Below are positions 1-10,596 of a DNA stretch of 64,000 nt, in pieces; within the stretch, counting starts at the first letter, position 1, and every line of letters starts with the position of its first letter. Under the pieces are notes generated by a model. That model saw only the letters and a program-made list of their open reading frames with translations. It did not search any database and was not told the DNA's origin. A program made the position numbers and the translations under genes. Source of the stretch: Temnopleurus reevesii (Eukaryota; Echinodermata; Echinoidea; Temnopleuroida; Temnopleuridae); the NCBI GenBank assembly GCA_036244855.1, contig BQKZ01002270.1:23147-87146 (forward strand). The letters run 5' to 3'.

Positions 1-452
1 GTTGTCTGTAATATAAAGAAGACTCTGTAGTAATTTCAGATTTTCACTTTGAACTATGAGGGCACAGTGCGACTTCAAATTTTGGGGCTCTGTGTCTTTC
101 CGTGGTGAAAATGCCCATTTGTGTTTTAGAGTGCATCATAGCTTCAAAATATATATATGATAACATACACTCTATATGTTTACGTCATTGGCATCGAAAT
201 CAATAAATGTATATCAAACATAATTGCCTATCATTAAACACAAGATTCTGTGTGACAGCAAGGATTTCCTTGGTAACATTCGAGTATAGGCATGCCAAAA
301 ATATGTTCATATCACAGCGATATCAAACAGGTGTTATTAAAGTGTCAGGTGTAATTAAGGTGTAATTAAGGTGTAATTAAGAGACAAGTGTTCTTAAAAT
401 TGATGTATACTTCAGTGTCACACAATAAAAAGTGTTAGGATAAATTAAGTAT
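1..452. other. Non-coding; start of GGTGTAATTA minisatellite
   Basis: I see no coding potential. From about 330 the sequence contains repeated GGTGTAATTA-like decamers, which continue after the MITE at 453-626 as far as about 745. Confidence 0.6.
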
Positions 453-745
453 CTGGGAGGTGTTTCACCAAATCGTTCTTAAAGTTACGCACGACTTTAC
501 GTTCGAGTGGTATCAGTTCTTGCGCTGAATGCGCGTAATAATGTGAACCATTGCGCACAAGAAGGGGTACCAGTCGAACGTAAAGTCGTGCGTAAAGGCT
601 TTCTTATCTTGGTGAAACACCTCCCAGGTGTAATTATGTTTCAGGTGTAATTGTGTCACAGGTGTAATTCAGTGTCAGGTGCAGGTCCTGATCAAGTGTA
701 AGGTGTAATTATGCAAAGGTGCAATTAAGCATAAGGTGTATGATT
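330..745. repeat. GGTGTAATTA minisatellite interrupted by a MITE
   Basis: Repeats of the form GGTGTAATTA or AGTGTCAGGTGTAATT occur on both sides of the palindromic element 453-626. They are clearest at 345-385 and 627-745. The array looks like a pre-existing minisatellite split by a later insertion. Confidence 0.65.
453..626. mobile_element. Palindromic MITE, GTGTTTCACC family (copy 1, intact)
   Basis: The terminal inverted repeats are perfect: CTGGGAGGTGTTTCACCAA at the left and its reverse complement at the right. Inner inverted repeats around a CGTAAAGTCGTGCGTAA core make almost the whole 174 bases a hairpin. There is no coding capacity, and no clear target-site duplication was found. Related copies are at 8474, 27248, 33132, 35268 and 39266. 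Confidence 0.85.
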
Positions 746-1414
746 ATCAATGTCTGTTCATTGCTACATGTTTCACAAGATCTTCTTTTCACCTGTAACA
801 CTGTATGTTTTAATATGTAATATTCTTCCCTTGTTATCCATCCTACGTCCATAGTTATACTCAAACTCAAAATGCACAGAGTCTTAACTAGACTACAGAT
901 CATACGTTTTTTGCACAAACTGACGGAAGCCAAAGGGTATTGTTGCATGAAGACAAATAAATACTGACATAGCGCCAATTCAACAAACATCCTGTTGAAC
1001 AACATGTTAATTCTATAGAATGACATGTTTCAATGGATTTGTAACTCATTTCATGTAACAATACTCTCTGGCTCCCGTCACTTCGTGAAAACACGGACGA
1101 GATGATGAATATCAGGGGACATATTGACCTGTGGTATCATCTGAAATTAAGTGTTCCGCTGAATCTTCATTGCATTGTTGATGTGGTGTGCCAACATTAT
1201 TATATAATCATTTCCGTTGTCAAATATTCTCGGCTTATTGATAACTTCTGTTGATATAAGATATAACCGTCTGAGGCAAGACAGAATGATGAGAGACAGA
1301 GAGCTTTTCCATGTTGAGAAGGTAAGTGACACATAGATATAAATCCATTTGGCTGTTTTGAGGAAAAATTGCTCAAGCATTTTGGTCCACAGAGCTCAAT
1401 ATATGAAAATGAAG
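746..1414. other. No recognisable feature
   Basis: AT-rich unique sequence. The small open frames here have no codon bias, splice context or recognisable motifs. Confidence 0.5.
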
Positions 1415-1560
1415 TTCAATTCAATTCAATTCATTTATTTTCACTTTCTTAAAAATATATCAACAATGTAAAAAACACAGTTCATAACATATTAAACAAA
1501 ATAAGAAAGTGGGGAATCATAAGAGCCAGGAGGCTTGGTGGAAATCCCCAGTAGACATAA
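1415..1560 (-). mobile_element. Non-LTR retroposon 3' end with TTCAA-repeat tail
   Basis: Read on the minus strand, a short 3' segment ends in GAAAATAAATGAATTGAAT repeats. This is the usual form of a CR1/L2-type LINE or SINE tail with a simple-repeat terminus. No open reading frame is retained. Confidence 0.55.
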
Positions 1561-1759
1561 TTTACAGAAATTATTTCTTTTCTTTAAGTTATTATGCATA
1601 ATTTGGATTCTTCAAAATTAGGATAAGAAACATTGTATGACATTATGCTCATTGGAAAGATCACATTATCTTGAACATTTTGATACCAAAACCTCAATTT
1701 TGCTAAAAATGGAGTAAAGTAGTGTCACATGAACCTTGATGTCTCGTTCTATGAAGTTT

Positions 1760-2045
1760 CACAGAACAATATAAGAACGGGGAGAAGAGGACCGAGAGAG
1801 GGAACGATAGAGAGAGAAAGAGAGTGAATGAAAGGATAATAGAGGCATTCCAGTAGAAAATTTAAAGAATGGTTGAGAGGTTGGATAAAATGGAAGATAA
1901 AGAATGAGAAAAGACAAGAGATCTAACACTGAACGACTAATAAATAGAAAAAGGAGGACAGATAGAAAACTGCAAAATGTTTATGAGAGAAAAAGAGGGA
2001 AAAACTAAGAAAAAACAAGAGGACAGCGTGAGTAAAAAAGGAGAC
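1760..2045. repeat. Purine-rich (GA) tract
   Basis: This is a run of about 280 bases dominated by G and A on the plus strand, with GAGA and AGAGAG motifs. It is simple-sequence-like; open frames in it are compositional artefacts. Confidence 0.6.
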
Positions 2046-2048
2046 TTA

Positions 2049-2224
2049 GGGGGTGTTGCTCAAAATCAACTGCAAATCAACTGCAACTCTGCAAATTGTA
2101 ACGCGCATTTTCATTCGCACAAGGTATGCGCATTTAACAAGACGCGCATGAAACAATGATTTTGATTGGCGTATTCCAATCAAATGCAACTTGCGATCAA
2201 TAGCAACTTTTGAGCAACACCCCC
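2049..2224. mobile_element. Palindromic MITE, GGGGGTGTTGCTC family
   Basis: The ends GGGGGTGTTGCTCAAAA and TTTTGAGCAACACCCCC are perfect inverted repeats. Inside, CAACTGCAA/TTGCGATCAATAG and GCGCATT/AACAAGACGCGC are also arranged as inverted repeats. There is no coding capacity. A diverged relative is at about 6900-7030. Confidence 0.85.
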
Positions 2225-2439
2225 ACAGAGACACTTCATCACATGACCATGACGAGATTTCTAGACGTGATCTCCAAAGTGACGAAACACACTAGGAATC
2301 TTGGCCACGGAGACAGGAAAACATAATTATCACATTCTGAAGACGGGCCAGGAAAATAGGTCTTACTACTCAAATCTGTATACATAATGTTTACTATTAA
2401 TGTTTGTATTTACTCATGTGTTATTATAATAGTCTTGTA

Positions 2440-2665
2440 ATGCGCAGTTGAGCATATTTATATAGGAATTGCAAAATATGAATGTAGAATTATTATTATC
2501 ATTTTTATTATTATTATTTTTATTATTATTTTCGTTATCATTATTTGTCTTGGTCTATATTTATTTCATTTTTGCTCTACATATAAATCACTCTCATTGT
2601 TGCAAATAGTTGTGATAATCCAATATTGGATTTTTATCAATAAATTGATTTGATATGATTTGATT
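2440..2665 (+). mobile_element. Retroposon 3' end with ATT microsatellite and TTGATTTGAT tail
   Basis: A TTA/ATT-rich microsatellite (about 2490-2545) is followed by a segment ending in TCAATAAATTGATTTGAT-like repeats. This is typical of a degenerate LINE 3' end with an AATAAA-like signal and simple-repeat tail. Confidence 0.5.
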
Positions 2666-2669
2666 TGTG

Positions 2670-3700
2670 ATTTTTAAGTTCATAATACATAATTATTATA
2701 AATAAGAAGTGATGGTCAATATGTTCAATTCAGTTTGTGAAACCGGCAAATATATAATTGTTGTTCTTTAACTTTAACTCTTCAATTTCTTTTGTATCAA
2801 AGCAACTCGAGAACAGTTTCCAATGAAATAATGTGCATAAACTAATAGACTTTGAATCTTTATCAGTCAATTTACTTGATCTCAGAAAAATGTTTGTTAA
2901 ATTCATTTAAAACTCAATACTTATTGGGTGTATATGTATCTGATTGAACTTGTAGTAATTACACATCTAAAACAAATCAAAACAAATTTGTTGGCCAAGT
3001 TTGTTCTAAATTTAAAAAGAAAATAATCCTATTTATATTCACAAATGCCAAGAATCTTACCCCACTATGCTAACAATCTGGATCAAATGAATTAAATTCA
3101 TAAATTTATAAAACTTTTCTTTTTCTATATGACACACAGCAACAGTTGCTATGGTAAATAGTGATTAATTGAACAGTTGTCAAAAGCTAGTTTAGTATTC
3201 CATATGCTTTCATTCGAAACTAAACTGTCCCGCCTTTCTAGACAGTAAAATGTTTGAAGTTGGAATATCTAAACAATAAAAAAACTAGAGTTTTCTTCTT
3301 GGAGACCCAGGGTCTTTGAACTTTTTTGGTATTATAATACTGATAAAACATCAATAAGTTATGAATATCTCTATTTATCAACCAAATATCACAGACACTA
3401 ATCCAATAAACATTGCTTGTGCATAATAGAAACAATGACTAAAGTATGCCAGTTAATCAAAAATGATTTTGAATCAATATAATTATGCTATTTCATGTAA
3501 GGATCAATTAAAAGAGTAATGGTCATTCAGTAGCCAAAAAGATTACGATATTAATCCCAGATGGATTAAACCAAGATCATCAATTAAAGCTCTTCATTTA
3601 TGTTGCATTTCTAATAAAACATCTGGTAGACAAGGCTAACAGATGGAACGATATCAACATTATTCATGTCATCAGTTAATTAGCATATTTTTACCTATTG
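2670..3700. other. No recognisable feature
   Basis: AT-rich unique sequence without convincing exons, RNA genes or repeats on either strand. Confidence 0.5.
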
Positions 3701-3704
3701 TACA

Positions 3705-4000
3705 CAGGCTCTATTAATGTGTTTATTCTTATTAAAGTTTTGATTAACACTTTGGCGCTTATAACTTGCAACACAAAATATTGATTTTAATATCAATTCA
3801 TGTGTGAATTAGCTCTTTACAGGCTCTATTAATGTGCTTATTCTAATTAAAGTTTTAATTAATGCTTTGGCGCTTGCGACTTGCAACATAAAATATTGAT
3901 TTTAATATCTATTCATGTGTAAATTAGCTCTTTGACAAAGCCTGCCGCGATCTATTCAGGAGAAAACTGTAATTAAAATTGTTAATTGATGCTTTGGCAC
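3705..4000. repeat. 115-base tandem duplication plus partial third copy
   Basis: Two near-identical units start at 3705 and 3820 with CAGGCTCTATTAATGTG, and each ends with ATTAGCTCTTT. A decayed third piece (AATTAAAATTGTTAATTGATGCTTTGGCAC) follows at about 3972-4000. Confidence 0.8.
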
Positions 4001-4129
4001 GTACCACTTATTGCTATACCGCTGATATTACGCTTATATTAATGCTTGATCAAACAAGTCGGGGTTCATGTATTATGTAACATTCATTGCAACAGGTTTA
4101 GCAAACCTCATTGAAACAGGTGTCATCAA

Positions 4130-5320
4130 AATTGCAATCTCACCCTTGCACTAATGGAAGTACTTTTAATGTAATATTGATGACCGAAATTGCTCATACT
4201 AGTCACTAAACAAACCAATAATCATCTGAAAATATGAAAAACAATGTATCTTCCTGACTGTTTGGAGGAATTCATTGAAATAGTGTCAACACCCATCATG
4301 AAACACACTTTCATTATTAAAATATTCCCAGAATCAAAGATATTTGAGGACATTCTTAACTCTATGACTATGACTATGAAGAATTCTGACATACCAATGG
4401 ATTCACTTTTAATCCCATACTGATGACCACATTCCTTATACTACTACCACAACAAGCCATTATTCATCCAACCATTTAAAAGATATAGTCAATCTTACAG
4501 ACTGCTTGGCAGAAACCATTGAAATAATCCAAAACCCCATCATAAGACAAATTTTCATGTCTAAAACACACAAGAATCACCTATTTTGAGGACAGTCTTC
4601 CACGACTGTAAATGCATGCTCCAGTACAATTTCTTTGACCATCCTTTTAGCAATGGAAATACTCTTAATCTAACAACGATGGTAAAATTAATTAAACCAA
4701 TCACTGAACAAACCAATAATCTCCCTGAAATATGAAAATACATTCATATCTTACCGCCTCTTTCGCATAATCCATTGAAATAATCCAAAACCCCATCATA
4801 TGGCTAGAATACTCAAAGAATCACAAATTCTGAGGGCAGTCTTACACATCTGTGAAGTACTTTGACCATCTTCATAGCAATGGAGAAACTCTTAATCTAA
4901 CAACGATGGTAAAAATCTCTTAAACCAATCACTGAACAAACCAATAACCACCCTGAAATATGAAATACATTCATATCTTACCGTCTCTTTTGCAGAATCC
5001 ATTGTGTTAGTCTGAAAACCCATCCTAGGACACACTTTCATTGCTAAAATACTCAAAGAAACAAGTTCTGAGGAGTCTTACACCTAGCTGTGAATATATG
5101 CCTCAGTATAAGTACTTTGATCATCCTTTTAGCAATGGAGAAACTCTTAATCTAACAACGATGGTAAAAATCTCTTAAACCAATCACTGAACAAACCAAT
5201 AATCACCCCGAAATATGAAAATATGCTTAATCTTACCGCCTCTTTTGAAGAATCCATTGAATAAGTCCGAAAACCCATCATAAGGCACACTTTCATTGCT
5301 AAAATGCTCCCAATATCACA
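4130..5320 (-). repeat. Tandem array, ~245-base unit, five copies with splice-like boundaries
   Basis: Units recur with anchors near 4246, 4494, 4752, 4977 and 5232 on the plus strand. Read on the minus strand (the gene's sense), most units carry a TTTTAG acceptor-like end. A short ATG-containing island of about 62 bases follows, then GTAAGAT. In the 5298-5237 unit the island is 20 open codons, M-K-V-C-L-M-M-G at its start and S-S-K-E-A at its end. Frames outside the island contain stops. It may be a decayed tandem exon array or simply a satellite; it lies downstream of the last recognised exon. Confidence 0.75.
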
Positions 5321-6890
5321 CGTTTTGAGGCAGACTTTCACCTCCGTTGCAACAAACGCAGAAGTAGTGCAGAGGATGTGCTCATTTAGCATAGGGCAGG
5401 ATTGAATTTCTTGATATGAATTGGAATCAATCAATTACTGGAGACAAATTAGAAGCAAAAGGGCGCTAATCCATACACTTTAACACACAGTGAACGTCCT
5501 TCTGCCTCTGAGATTATCAATTAGTCATAAGGGATCCCAGCTAGCAGACAACTGTAGACGCAAGATTAAAGTCTTTTCAGCGACATCAACAGAGGCAATA
5601 CACTGAGCTATCGTCTCATCCAATGAGTCTGTTCTGAGCTTATGAATTTCATTTTCGTCCTTCCCCTTGCCCGAAAAAGAGAGCACATTTCATATTTTTA
5701 CATCTAAAGGTATATATAATTTAAAATCTAGTGAATATAAGAAGTATCTACTATCAATACAAAAGGATTAGGCTATTCCAATGAGTTCTTTAAGAGAAAT
5801 GCTGTCTTGAACTTCAGAAAGGAGTTCACATAAATTTTTTCTCAACTAATGCACATTAATAAAAAGTTTCAAGCTGTACTAAAGCCCAAATACCCTTGCT
5901 CAATCTAACAGAACTGTTCTTTGAAAAATTCTAAGAAATGCCTTATCAATTTGTGTGAATTGTGGTGATAAAGCTGAGGGGGAAATTTGCAAAAAAAATA
6001 CTTATCTAAAATAAAGTGAGTCAATTACTGGTTGTCCGAAATAAATTCAAATCAACAAAGATACCTTATCACACTTTTGCCATTTGTATGAATGAGAAAA
6101 AAACAAACTTGTTCACTATCTAAAGCAGGTTCCCTAAAAAGGCTGACTGGAACAATTTCTTAATGGGAACTTCTATCTATTGGTGCACTTCAAGCCGATC
6201 GGGAGGTTTTCAATTAATCGAGATCCGGTGTTGGGCGGGAAAGGTTTTTAACAAAAAGAGGAAGTCTTGGGGTGAAATTATCAGACAATCGTGAGGGTGA
6301 TAGATGACAAGGTGTTGGGTGTTTAATCACAAAGATTTGACAACAGTCAGCAGAGTTGCTCCGCTGGTCGGAACCTTTCCATAAATGTGATTGATTTTAG
6401 ATAACAACAGATGCCTTATCATACCCATTTCCTATATTTATCTGAACAAGTACTTGGACTTACACAAATATGGTAACTGGATGGTGATTGAATCACTTGA
6501 AATACTGAAACATTTCCTGAAGATAAATTCTTTTTTGCCTAAGACTTTTACGAGAGTGTCTCAAAAAAATTCTTTAAATTGAGTTACTTCCTGTACAGTT
6601 TTTCATTTCCCAGTGTAGAACATTTTAAAAGTTCATGCCATAGTAGTATTATTAATGAAGTATTCCGCGCCTGCAAAATCGAAGCAGTATTATCAGGCAA
6701 CTTTCCTCATATTTGAAAGCTTCTGTTAGGTCAAAAAATTTGGCAAAACTAAGAAGAGAGTTCGTGAAGTCAAAACAACAATCTAGTTTGTAACTCAACG
6801 ACCCCTCCTCAATCCATCCTTCCTTCCACTCTCTCTTCGGAAGACTCATTCACGGTCATCTCAAGACTTTGGCAACTGTCCATCGATAAA
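5321..6890. other. No recognisable feature
   Basis: Unique AT-rich sequence; the small open frames show no family resemblance. Confidence 0.5.
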
Positions 6891-6894
6891 AACA

Positions 6895-7075
6895 CTTAGC
6901 GGGTGTTGTTGCTAGAAACTTACTATCAATTGCAAGTTGCAGTTGTTCCACACGCACCAATCAAAATAAATGTTTCATGCACATCTTAAAAAGAGCGTAT
7001 ACTATGTGCGAATGAAAATACATGTAACAATTTGATGTTTTCTCTTTTTTGCCTTCTTTTCATTAAGTGTTGTTG
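6895..7075. mobile_element. Diverged GTGTTGTTGCT MITE copy
   Basis: The motifs GGTGTTGTTGCTAGAAAC, ATCAATTGCAAGTTGCAGTTG, CCAATCAAAATAA, TTTCATGCAC and TGTGCGAATGAAAAT match parts of the element at 2049-2224. They occur in the same order as on its reverse strand. Confidence 0.55.
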
Positions 7076-7560
7076 TTCAACCACAATGACAAGTTCCCTC
7101 CCTTCCCTTTCTTATTTTGCTTCATGATCTTTCCTTGGAAAAAACAAGCAAATCTACAAACGAACAGACATAGGGGTTTCTGTGGTAAACAAACATCTAA
7201 TACATCAACGACCCCTCCCCTCTCCTGCTTTAGATGTTTTCTCTTTTTTCTCTTCATTAGGTGTTGTTGATCAACTAACAAGTTCCCCTCCCTTCCCTTC
7301 CACATTTTTCAATGTTAGTTGCTGTTGGTTAGCTTAGTCCCGATCATCTAACAATCCGTTGGTGATCTCTCCAAGGAAAAACAAGCTATGCAAATCTATG
7401 GACCAATTGACATTTTTGTAGTAAACAAACATCTAATACATCAATGACTCCTCCCCTCTCCTGCTTTTGATGTTTTCTCTTTTTTTCTCTCTCTTTGTAA
7501 GTTTTTGTTGGTCAGCTCCAATCATCTAACAAGCCATAACGTGATCTTTCCTGGGCGTGA
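7030..7560. repeat. ~200-base tandem repeat, about 2.5 copies, CT-rich
   Basis: The phrase GATGTTTTCTCTTTTTT recurs at about 7035, 7231 and 7468. Each copy is followed by CCCTCC/CCTTCC stretches, a GATCTTTCC or GATCTCTCC piece, AAACAAGC, and CATCTAATACATCAA. The repeated open frames here reflect the pyrimidine-rich repeat. Confidence 0.75.
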
Positions 7561-8440
7561 GACAGGAAGGGTTTCACCAAGGTTATCTCGTTGAGACCAG
7601 GTTGATGATTAGCCTAAAACTCATCGTATGAACAAGTTCATGTCCAGAAGGTCTATTTTCTTGCTCTATATCCAAAAATGCTTGTAGTTTTATTCTTCTA
7701 ATTTTCAGTTCATACCATCTTGTTTATGAACATATCCATTAAAATTGTTCAATAAGAATGATTTTCTTCAAAGTTTTTCCTTCTTTTACGTCATATTTCA
7801 CAATATGAGGATCTACGTAGGAGAATAGCTAAGATAGCAACAATACCTTTTCATAGTTTTCTAAATCATGAAAAGACTTCAGCTGTGAAATATTGCTTTT
7901 CTGCCTCCTCTCCCCTTTGGTTTATACTTTATTCTTTCTTTCTTTCTTGCCTTTTTTGTTGCTTGTCAAGCAAACAGTGGGGAAGAATCTACTTTCTACC
8001 CCAGTAACAAATCCTGCATCTGGCTAATATAAGATTAGCAAATTCTAATTGGCTAATTTTGTGGTGTAGGAAAGTGAAAGCTCTATGCACAACTTGATGT
8101 GATTTGTAATGTATCATATTTTCCTCAACTAGTTGTATCAATTACATGTCAAAACTTTGAGGCTATGCGTGGTGTCTAAAATGACGATGACTATGAGACA
8201 GTGACCCTACATGATTCCTGTACATGTTTGCAGGGCTGAAATCTACGCTTTAGCTCCTTCAGAGGAACATCTTTATGAATCTATAAAACACATAATAATC
8301 TTCAGGATTCATCTGTGTTTTAAGACAGGAAAATACCTGCTGGTTAAATGTTTATCAACTATATAAGCCAAGATGGCTGTTTAACAGCGCTCTTACAATT
8401 TTATGGTTCTTTAATATCTTTTATGACTTCATAAAATGTT
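7561..8440. other. No recognisable feature
   Basis: AT-rich unique sequence. A strong minus-strand splice donor, CAGGAG|GTAAGT, sits just right of this stretch at 8449/8448. Confidence 0.5.
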
Positions 8441-8473
8441 TCACTTACCTCCTGAAGAATTTTAGTGTTCCTG

Positions 8474-8570
8474 TGAAGTGTTTCACCAAGTTATTCGCAA
8501 GCTAAGAATGATTTTCAGCCATTCATGACCATTCTGTATCATTTTTAACTCCAAAACTTGGTGAAACAGA
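8474..8570. mobile_element. GTGTTTCACC-family MITE (copy 2, short form)
   Basis: GAAGTGTTTCACCAAG at the left and CTTGGTGAAACA at the right form inverted ends around a shortened core (97 bases). It abuts a strong minus-strand donor at 8449. Confidence 0.7.
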
Positions 8571-8720
8571 CTCTGACTTTGTAGAAAAGTTGATAACAAC
8601 ATGGACATTTCAGCAATACAATTCTATAGCAGCAGATAGGGATAATGGATATACTAATGTGACAAATGATAAAAGAAATTCTAAATGATGGGTGTGGGAA
8701 GATGATAAAATAATAAGCAC

Positions 8721-8852
8721 CTCTTGGAGAGTTTCCGCTTCTTGAACCTCCAAATCTTCGACATCGACTTCGAGTCGTTCAATCTTCTTGATCGTCATCG
8801 TCCTCGCTTCCTCAAGCTTCTTCATAGCAACCAAAATCTCATCCATGCTCAG
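8721..8852 (-). CDS. PHLDB1: PHLDB-like exon: second coiled-coil segment
   Basis: This is a 132-base (44-codon) phase 0 exon, compatible with the phase 0 end of the previous exon. It reads L-S-M-D-E-I-L-V-A-M-K-K-L-E-E-A-R, then I-K-K-I-E-R-L-E-V-D-V-E-D-L-E, and ends E-T-L-Q-E. The heptad pattern predicts a coiled coil, and L-E-E-x-R followed by I-x-x-L-E resembles the second LL5 coiled coil. The acceptor is CCTCTGGATAACAG. The donor GAG|GTGCTT is weak, so the 3' boundary is uncertain. If the donor were not used, the frame runs on to a stop at 8610, giving a truncated isoform. A small exon between this one and 10597 cannot be excluded. The family match is weaker than for the FHA exons. Confidence 0.6.
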
Positions 8853-10596
8853 CTGTTATCCAGAGGGGGTGCGCACAGCCAGACACACAGCCAGCATCAT
8901 AGGCAATACACAGAGCAGGGCCAGCATCAGAGGGGTGCGGAGTGATTAGAGGAATAGCCACAGGAGGGTCAGCATTGGTGAGGGAGGGTAGGTGAGATGC
9001 AAAAATGTTTTGAGGAGAAAAGGGGGTAAGAAGAGGTAAAACGCAAATCAAAATTAAAGATTAAAACAAAAATAGAGCAAGAATTGAATCATAATTGATT
9101 GAACCAATTATTAAAATCATAGTTAATAAAATTGTAAAAGGAAAGAAAAAATAATATTGACTCTACATGATTTGACTTGACATTTCATTAATAACAATAA
9201 GAACACAAAGTCCATGCACTAGAATTAAGATTTAAGAATGAAATTGCCCAGGATTAGAATAATCAAAAGTATGAATATTTCAAAAGAATAACAATAACAA
9301 ACACAACTAATAATGAATTGGAGAGATATTCTGTGCTGTTTAAATAAATACAAATAATCTACACATCTCTAAGAGAAATATAGAAATGAATATATATACT
9401 TGTATTCCAACCTATGAGTAGAAAACTTAATACAAATCCAAGACAACAGCTCCACATAAATGACTAAATATTGCTCAGGGTAAATAAAAAGGTGTTTTCT
9501 AACAATCACAAATAATAAAATAAAAATAAAACACTAATAAAAATAGATCAAATAACTCTAATTCTACAGAGAGAATTGAAAGTCACATAAAAGCAATTTT
9601 CAGCATCTTTTAGCTCTTTATTTTTTTCATTATGTCAGCAAGATTTCAAGAAATTCAGAAAATTGTTGTTGCATCACAAACTGTATAGTCCCGGTTTTCA
9701 GCTTCAATTTGGAGTCAATTCAATTGGGTAAAATTCTCCTTATTTTCTGTCCGATTTAGGCTTATCATCTCTGAAATTGTAGAATCCATCATTAGCTTCA
9801 GCTATTAGCGAGGACTCAAGGGAAAATAACCCTTGTTGCTTAGAAACAAACAAGAAATAAACACATGCACCAAACCAATGCCCATGCTTCGAATCGATTC
9901 TGCAAGTCATTTCATAAACCTTCAATATAATCTTTTGGCTTTTTCACAGATGCTGCAGTAGCTTAACACAGTTTCCCTGTTCAAATGTCTGCTGTGCAAA
10001 GCATGCTTTTACCTTTTAAAAGTCTTCAAAACTTATGAATGTAATCCAGACAGGTCTTTGTATTTGGAACAGCCACTTCAAGTGGGCAATGTGATGATGA
10101 CAAAAGGGGAAAAATTAACTTATAAGTGAATTTGAGAACAGACAAAATTCATTAAAGGTTGTAGTGTGACACCATCATAACAGTACGGTTAATAAAACGT
10201 TGGAGAAAATGTAAATCTAGTTATTGCTATGTTGAGATATCTTGTATTGAAGCACCTGTCCTTTAGGTACATATATGGGCTTTTTATAGTACATTTGCTG
10301 TTGAATTGTCTGTTGGCATGAATAAATATTCTAATTTCATTTCATTTTATTTCAGCATGGTTTAAAATGATTCAGCTTGATGCTGTTTTTCAAGAATTTT
10401 AATTTCATTCAAATCATCATTGTCTGTCATGATAGGAAAACTGAAAGTATTCAACCACTGCAGCATTTGTAAACAGGCCCATGTAGATTATTGATGCATT
10501 CAGTCACCTACCAGTGAAGCTGTCAAGTAATAAGTCATGTGACAAACCACATGACAGATCACATGACCATGCAAGGGAATAATGCACTCTACTCAC
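8853..10596 (-). other. Intron of the PHLDB-like gene
   Basis: The sequence between donor 10596 and acceptor 8853 is AT-rich, without further recognisable exons. A small GC-richer patch at 8860-9000 carries short CAGCATCA-type duplications. Confidence 0.6.

Noticed and set aside
8839..9051. Minus-strand open frame upstream of the coiled-coil exon as extra coding sequence
   Set aside because: It is in a different frame from the exon, is Pro-rich low-complexity translation of short duplications and has no splice support.
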